Positions 58,212 through 64,000 of a stretch of DNA of 64,000 nt are shown piece after piece. Origin of the DNA: Dillenia suffruticosa (Eukaryota > Streptophyta > Magnoliopsida > Dilleniales > Dilleniaceae); contig JAVTVX010000031.1 in the NCBI GenBank assembly GCA_033439265.1, positions 8,603,501-8,667,500 on the forward strand, in the 5' to 3' direction. Both the position numbers and the translations under genes were made by a program. Below the pieces are notes generated by a model, which had not been told where the DNA came from, made no database searches, and worked only from the letters and a program-made list of their open reading frames with translations. The first letter of the stretch is position 1, and the number at the start of each line of letters is the position of its first letter.

Positions 58212-61200
58212 CTATCTCTGTGGAACAGAAGGTGAAGGGTGAGTATTATAAAGAATACTCAGTGAGTGAGAGAGTGCATATATAAGTGTGTTCAATGTCT
58301 TGGTGAAAAATAGAGTATCAAAATGATTCAATAAATTCACAAGTCCGCATAATATATGAAAATAATGCATAATGAACAATTCATTATAAATCATTCTTTT
58401 TCATACATTTCAAATACATATGCATCCATATCAATCGAATCACATAAGTATAAAGTATGCCAAAATCAGTTCCTAGCAAAGGTCGACCACGACCACTAGC
58501 AGGTGCATCAGAGGTTTTTATATGCAAAGTTAGAAAATGCTCTCTACCTTAACGTTGACGACGGACCTCATCAGGTGCTAGACCAGGGCGTTACCTAGTC
58601 CTCCCCCTTTCGGGTTCAACCCAACTAGTAATGTGTCGAGTCTTAATATCATATACGACGTTTGGGGATACCTCCTACAGAAGCGTATCCGGGCACAATG
58701 GGTATCTCTGCAAACGCCCTTCAAGCTACGACATACCCAACTCATAGGCGTATCTCATAAATCATATCATCATGGCATGCATAAAGGCCCTCAGCCGATA
58801 ACATAATATCATCATAATGTACGTGCCATGCCAATATTTATCAAGCCATATCAAATACTTCTCATAATTGATTTCATAAAATCATATGCATATCGATGCA
58901 ATGGCATGTTTTTCATTTCACAAATCATTTGGATGCATGTTTCACAATAAAATCATCTTGTGGACACTTTAATGATTCACAAAATATTTCACAAATCCAT
59001 TCCAAAAATCATAACACACGATCATAATTCATACTTGCATTGAAAAGCATTTTAAAACATGTTGTTATGCATTGAACACATGTAGAATATGTGTCATTTA
59101 AGAGATCATACGATGCATATATAATAATATAAATGTGATGCAACCCTAGTTATAGACAAATCTAGGGTTTTCAAGTTCTATTCTTGTGCCATTTTAAGGA
59201 ATTGACCATTAGTTCCTCAACCAGGGTCAGAATTGGGAAATTCCAATTTCTATGGTTGGCTCACATAAAAACTCACACTTTTCGTGTTGAACTTATCTCC
59301 AAAATCTCGATGGAAGATTTCTTAAAGTCCATATTTTCAAACCAATCCAACTCTCACTTTCTATTCTATCCTGTTTTAGCAAATTTCTCATATCTCACAA
59401 TCTGTTCAAACAAAGACTCTGCTTTTTGACTATGTTGGAGTTAAGACACAAGGCTACAACTTCTTAGTTGGGCACTTTTTCAGATTCCTAGTGCAAGTCC
59501 CTGAAATAGCACAATGTTGCCCACATTACATTTTAGAAGTCTGTTCTGATCAAATTTTAGCACAACCATCACAATTATTAACACACAACTCCAAATTACT
59601 TTTTATAGTACCTAGAAGACACATAACCTTACATTTTTTATGTTTTGGATTTCTTCCAATTATGCGGACTGAAATTGACCACAAAAATCTTTATTCAGTT
59701 TTAGCCGAGAAGCAGAAACGTTTTTGCACAGTTTTGGGAGAATTTGTATAACTCTTGCTTCCCTCGGGCAAATTGGCTATAACTTTCACAGTAGGTGGAT
59801 AAAAGGGAGAGCTGCAATGTTTCCTCTTTGAGGTGTTGCAAACAAGGGCTGGAAGGGGGTCATGCAATGCTATTGTTTTTAATATTGGAAAATGGAGGAC
59901 CCTCTGACGAGTTTTAGAAGAATGACTGTAACTTTTGACATAGGGGTCGGATTGAGGTGATCCTTACTCATTGGAAAGCTAAGACATGGGTCTACAATTC
60001 TTTCAACTGGCACAAGATCCATATCTATCAGGAAGGGGCTTGAAAACTTAGGTCAGTGTTGCTATAGAAATTAGGGCAAAATGCAGGACTAAATAGGGAA
60101 TTAGTACTGAACACTTAACTTTGAAAAATCATATAAAATCCATCTCTACTTAGAATGTAACGGTTCTTATCTCATTTTAAGATCTACTTGGTTAGGCTTC
60201 TCATTTCCTCCTAATTTTTGGATATGTTATACTAGAGTTTGTGAGGAATAAATTTACACCAAAATTTCAAAGAAACGTTTGAAGAAATCTTACCTTCCTT
60301 CAAGAATGGAGCTCACGGTCCCCTCTTGAATTTCCACCAACAAAACTTTTCGTTTTTTTCTAATTTTTGGATATGTTATAGTTGGACATGAGTGAAATTG
60401 ATCTATGAAAAAAAATTCGGGTGGTATTATAGAAAAATTTTTGGATCTCTCACCTTAAACTCACAGCCATGGAGGAAGACTAGAAAACATTTGTGTTCTT
60501 ACCTTTTTGCTTGGACGTTGAAGTGTTTGGAAGGAGAAGAAAAAGTTAAGTGTTTTTAGCTTTGTCAAGATTTTTCCCCAATGAATCCTAGCCATCCAAT
60601 ATTTGTGAGGTTAATTCCTAGCCCTAGAATTATTTGGCCACACAAGCAAAGCTCATTTTTAAGTCAATTTCTAACCCTAGTTAAGTTTAATTAACTTAAC
60701 TCTAGTTGGATTTAATCATTATTAATTAATTTGGGTTAGTTTTTTCCAATCATGTAGTGCCACTTGTCAAGACCACACAAATTTCAATAAAGTAAATTCG
60801 CACACTTCAAGAGCATTAATTGTTTGTCCTTTATGCGTATCAACTTGTTAATACGCGATTCGAGGTCGATCAAAATTACTAATCACCTCAAAAATCTAAA
60901 ATCATATACGGAACCTAGGTTTTTGTGCTGAGTCCAATATCGTTGGTTTCGCGTTAATTTAAGATCATTTGATCACCCAAATGTCTTTCGGAGTGAACGA
61001 AATTCTCGATCGGTCAAAATTTGATCTCGACCTCGAAATGCATGAAATCTTACTACGGACTCCATTTTATGCATGGATTTCAAAAATATAGGTCTTGGAT
61101 GGACACGAGACCGTTTGCTTAAACAAATTTCAATTCTGTCAAAAATTAGGTTTTCTCATGTGAAAATTTTAAAGCACAGAGTATTTTTGCATTACGGTTT

Positions 61201-61473
61201 AAATTTCACTTTTGCTCATTGACTTTTCACTTTTAAAGTGAATTTAGCATGTATATATATATCTCACAGCATCAAATTTACACGTGTGGTTTTCATTTTG
61301 GCTTAGTAATAAAGATTTTCGCTCTCAATGATTTAGCCGTATAATTTTTTGAGCAATTTTCAAAATGGAAAATTTTCTTAGTGAATTTTGGGCCATGAAA
61401 ATATGATCAATATCATATATATATCGAGCAGAGTACAATATGAAAGATACCGAAGTGTCGGTGTTACATCTGC

Positions 61474-61679
61474 TGTTAGGGGTGCCGGTGGATTTTGTTT
61501 TTCAAATTATTATGATGATATTTTTTGCGAGAACAATATCTTAGAAAAGGACATGTGATTTTTTTTATTATATGTATCCATCATTCTCATATGTTTTATA
61601 TTATTTTAGTGATCAGTGTTATTCTTTGTGATAATCAAAATGTTAATTTCCTACAAAAATATTTGTCTAAGCTATGATG
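61474..61679. other. Flank after the E LTR
   Basis: Continues the unique DNA seen left of 48901. AT-rich, no gene recognised. Confidence 0.5.
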
Positions 61680-62475
61680 ATGATGATACAGTTACAACCA
61701 AATAACTTTTCTAGTTTTTGGTAACCAAATAATATTTTTTCACACTTGTAGTAATTAATAATAGTAAATTATAGTAAAATATAGTAAAATGTATGGAAAT
61801 AGTAACTTATAGTAACTTACAATAACTTATAGCAAGAAATGATAACCAACAATAAATAAAATAGTAATATTTCTTAACCATGTAGTAACTGACGATACAT
61901 ATGATAACTAATTTAAATATTTTTTTTCCTAACCGATAATATTAATAATAAAAATAGTAATTTTTCCTAATATTTCGTAATGACGATAAATCCATTAACA
62001 TTTTCTAACACTTGTGTATAACCGAGAACAAAAACTTAATTCGTAACACATACATATCCGATGATGAGTAATAACATTTACGAATATTTGTGATAACCGA
62101 TGATAAATAGCAATAACAATTCTTGACATATGGTGACCGACGATAAATATAGTAACATTTTCTAACATATTATAAACGACGATAATAGTTAATAATTTTT
62201 ACTAATTTTTTTTAAAACGATACAAAAAAAAACAATTTTTAATATTTATGTGACTGACGATAAATGTAGTAATATTTTCTAATATATGTGATAACCAACG
62301 ATAATAGGTAGTAAATTTTACCAACGTTTTTTAAATCGATACAAGATAATAACAATTCTTAACATTTACGTGATCGACGATAAATGTAGTATTATTTCCT
62401 AACACATGTAATAATCGACGATAATAAATAGTAACATTTATCAATGTTTTTTAAATCGATACAAGTTAAAACAAT
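61680..62475. repeat. Degenerate GTAACA / ACGATAA repeat tract
   Basis: About 800 bp of loosely repeated words such as AGTAACATTT, CTAACA, TGATAACCGACGATAAATAGTAA. From about 62140 a longer period is visible: a unit of roughly 120 bp (TTTTTAAAnCGATACAA...AACATTTACGTGA...CGACGATAAATGTAGTA) occurs about three times. Related words occur at 39840 and 41318-41515. Confidence 0.7.
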
Positions 62476-62856
62476 TTTTCAATACTTTTCTAACTGTCTG
62501 TATAGGTTGGGACATGCTCCAACAGTGATTAGAATTTTCGGGAGAGACCAATCCTGACTGATATATAGCCAACCGAAGATGTATCCGTTAGAGAAAGTTC
62601 TCTCGATGGTTTTACTAGGTTTATCATACGGGTTTCGACTGTCTGCATAGAGCATTTATTTCGTAGTGTCAAGTCGAAGTATCAAATCTACAAATCAAAA
62701 ACATCCTACAGAATACTGTCAAAACGTCCAAAAAGGACCGGTAGTCGGGGGATATTCTTTGGGCATATTTATTTGCTCTACATATGCGTTAACAAAATCA
62801 TTTGTAAAAGATCAAGTGATACAAAAAATGGGCCCGCTTTAGAAGTCATAGCAGCT
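62476..62856. other. Unassigned interval before the LINE
   Basis: More balanced composition than the tract before it. No domain found. Could be the degraded 3' end of the LINE or older unique DNA. Confidence 0.4.
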
Positions 62857-64000
62857 CTATCTACGATTCTCAAGATTCCTATTCACCATGCGAGAAAGTC
62901 TATTAAGGTAAGGCACAAATAAATAAGGAGATAGGGGAGTCATCTTGCCTAAGACCCTCTCTCGACTCCGATTCCAAGGAATAGTTAAACAACAGTATAT
63001 ACAAAAAAACATTACAAGCAAATTGGAAAACAAAATTCCTGAACCGCCACCTTCAAAACATCTCACCATACCCTATTGTTAGCTTTTTCCAAATCAATCT
63101 TGATAGCATTAGAGCCCACACTACCCTTTTGCTTCCGCATTCTATGCACCATTTCTTTATATCCTTGCTCTGCCTGCCAGGATTAAAGCTACAATGGGCT
63201 GTGCTTATTAAATCTGGTAAGAACTACTTAATCCCGTTTGCATCGCCTTTGTTAAAACATTATAAACACCATCTCGTAAACTGATGGGTCGGAGCTGGTA
63301 TAGATTTTCATGACCCTGCACCTTAGAAGTCAGGGAAACAATGTCCTATTCCATCTAGTATAAAAAATTCCATAAGATATTACTTGCTAAACAAAGCTAG
63401 TCAAATAAAGTTTAATTTGTTCCCAGATCTTTTGAATCACAGATGAAGGAAGCCTATCTAGACCAGGAGCCCTAAATTTACTCCTGCAAAATAAAGCTAC
63501 TTTAATCTCCTCTTCAGAAACTTTACACTCTATCAAATTATTATCATCCATAGCTAATTTTGGACACACAAGATCATCCAAACCCAAAGCTTCTTGGAAA
63601 AGCACACTACCATGGTCTTCATCTCCTCAACTCTATGACAACCATTATCATCCTCAAGCCAAGCCACTCTATTCCACCGCCTTGAATGATAATAGAGGTA
63701 TGAAAGAATTTCATGCATTTGTCCCCAATTTTACCGGGTCTACTCTAGATATCTAAAACCATAATGATTAAACCTTCTTGAAGTTTGCATTTTGGCCCCT
63801 AAGTCTTGCTTCTAATCTCATTTTCTATTTTCAAAAAAATTTATGAAAACATTAGCATTCCACTGTTTAAGATGAGATACAAATCGTTCCACTTGACCGA
63901 GTAAACCGTAACTCCTCCTACTCCAAGAATCTCACACCAACCTATCAAACTCAGGATGAAAGGTCCAAGCCAGTTGAAAACGAAAAGGTCTCTCCGGAGT
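62857..64000 (-). pseudogene. L1-type LINE reverse transcriptase, partial
   Basis: Minus-strand pieces of an L1-class ORF2 in normal order. 63800-64000 gives RPFRFQLAWTFHPEFDRLV, the segment between endonuclease and RT. About 63650-63720 gives GDKCMKFFHTSII. 63387-63605 gives ECKVSEEEIKVALF and APGLDRLPSSVIQKIWEQIK, the RT start. About 63270-63300 gives YQLRPISLRDGVYNVLTKAM. About 63060-63140 gives EMVHRMRKQKG and AIKIDLEKANNRVW. About 62930-62960 gives PLSPYLFVPYLNRLSRM, the region after the catalytic block. Frameshifts and stops separate them. The catalytic FADD region appears lost or out of frame. The endonuclease would lie beyond 64000. It is inactive. Confidence 0.85.

Larger units (their letters stand above)
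48906..61468 (-). mobile_element. Solo LTR (E) split by a TR-GAG-type element
   Basis: The plus strand starts TGTCACGCCCCAATCCTTGA at 48906 and ends TGTCGGTGTTACA at 61468, with TCTGC on both sides (48901-48905 and 61469-61473). The 8.66-kb element at 49549-58211 plus its duplicate CTATC interrupts it. Without that insert the LTR is about 3.9 kb (48906-49548 joined with 58217-61468). The junction reads naturally across the gap: an AATCCTGCAGAAG block, then GGTGAAGGGTGAGTATT and CTCAGTGAGTGAG, the order seen in the other LTRs. No PBS, PPT or gag occurs in it, so it is a solo LTR. The part at 60195-60320 matches 800-960. ORFs in it (59184-59429, 59491-59751) have no recognisable domain. Confidence 0.9.

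Noticed and set aside
63387-63605. Minus ORF as a stand-alone gene
   Set aside because: It is the reverse transcriptase start of an L1-type LINE, with further pieces of the same protein on both sides.
1-64000. tRNA, rRNA, organellar insertions, pararetrovirus or Helitron sequence
   Set aside because: I looked for characteristic conserved cores (tRNA arms, rRNA signature stretches, organelle genes, movement-protein or Rep/helicase motifs) and saw none that I could support by eye.

Overview
This window is repeat-rich DNA from a flowering plant, and I find no intact host gene. The evidence for a plant is the mix of families: Ty3/gypsy elements primed by initiator-Met tRNA, Ty1/copia remnants, two CACTA (En/Spm-type) DNA transposons, an L1-type LINE and plant telobox-like motifs. 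The nested insertions suggest a large or pericentromeric heterochromatic region. The species cannot be named from the sequence alone; a dicot is plausible but unproven.

Layout. 1-8129: minus-strand gypsy debris. This is the end of a long LTR (to 2020), a probable older LTR piece (2021-3265), then a degraded element with protease and gag remnants (3450-5163) and its 5' LTR (5399-8129). 8130-10237: AT-rich spacer. 10238-31989: a CACTA transposon of about 21.8 kb with near-matching termini and a 3-bp AGA target duplication. It carries a broken TNP2-type transposase and a second En/Spm gene whose two parts lie about 13 kb apart. A minus-strand copia element (about 19.4-24.1 kb) and a minus-strand gypsy element (24.57-29.23 kb) lie between those parts. 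32336-33673: an internally deleted copia, cut in its 5' LTR by a second CACTA (33674 to at least 39525) that carries another TNP2 pseudogene. 39526-42616: very AT-rich DNA with GTAACA-type tracts.

42617-61468 is the most informative part, because three insertions can be resolved exactly by 5-bp target duplications. A solo LTR (42617-48524, TSD GTTTC) has a second, related solo LTR inside it (45384-48299, TSD GAGAA). Next to it a 3.9-kb solo LTR of another subfamily (48906-61468, TSD TCTGC) is split by an 8.66-kb element (49549-58211, TSD CTATC). That last element has almost identical LTRs, an intact 483-codon gag, and a pol collapsed to about 1 kb of ordered scraps. It looks like a TR-GAG-type non-autonomous retrotransposon that moved recently using proteins supplied by another element.

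61469-64000: GTAACA/ACGATAA-type degenerate repeats and a minus-strand L1 reverse transcriptase pseudogene running off the end.

The gag of the young element is the only coding sequence likely to be functional. Its leader holds two 10-bp hairpins beside copies of the polypurine-tract motif. One hairpin is also present at the same place in the separate gypsy element at 27.0 kb, which makes it a candidate RNA packaging or dimerisation signal.
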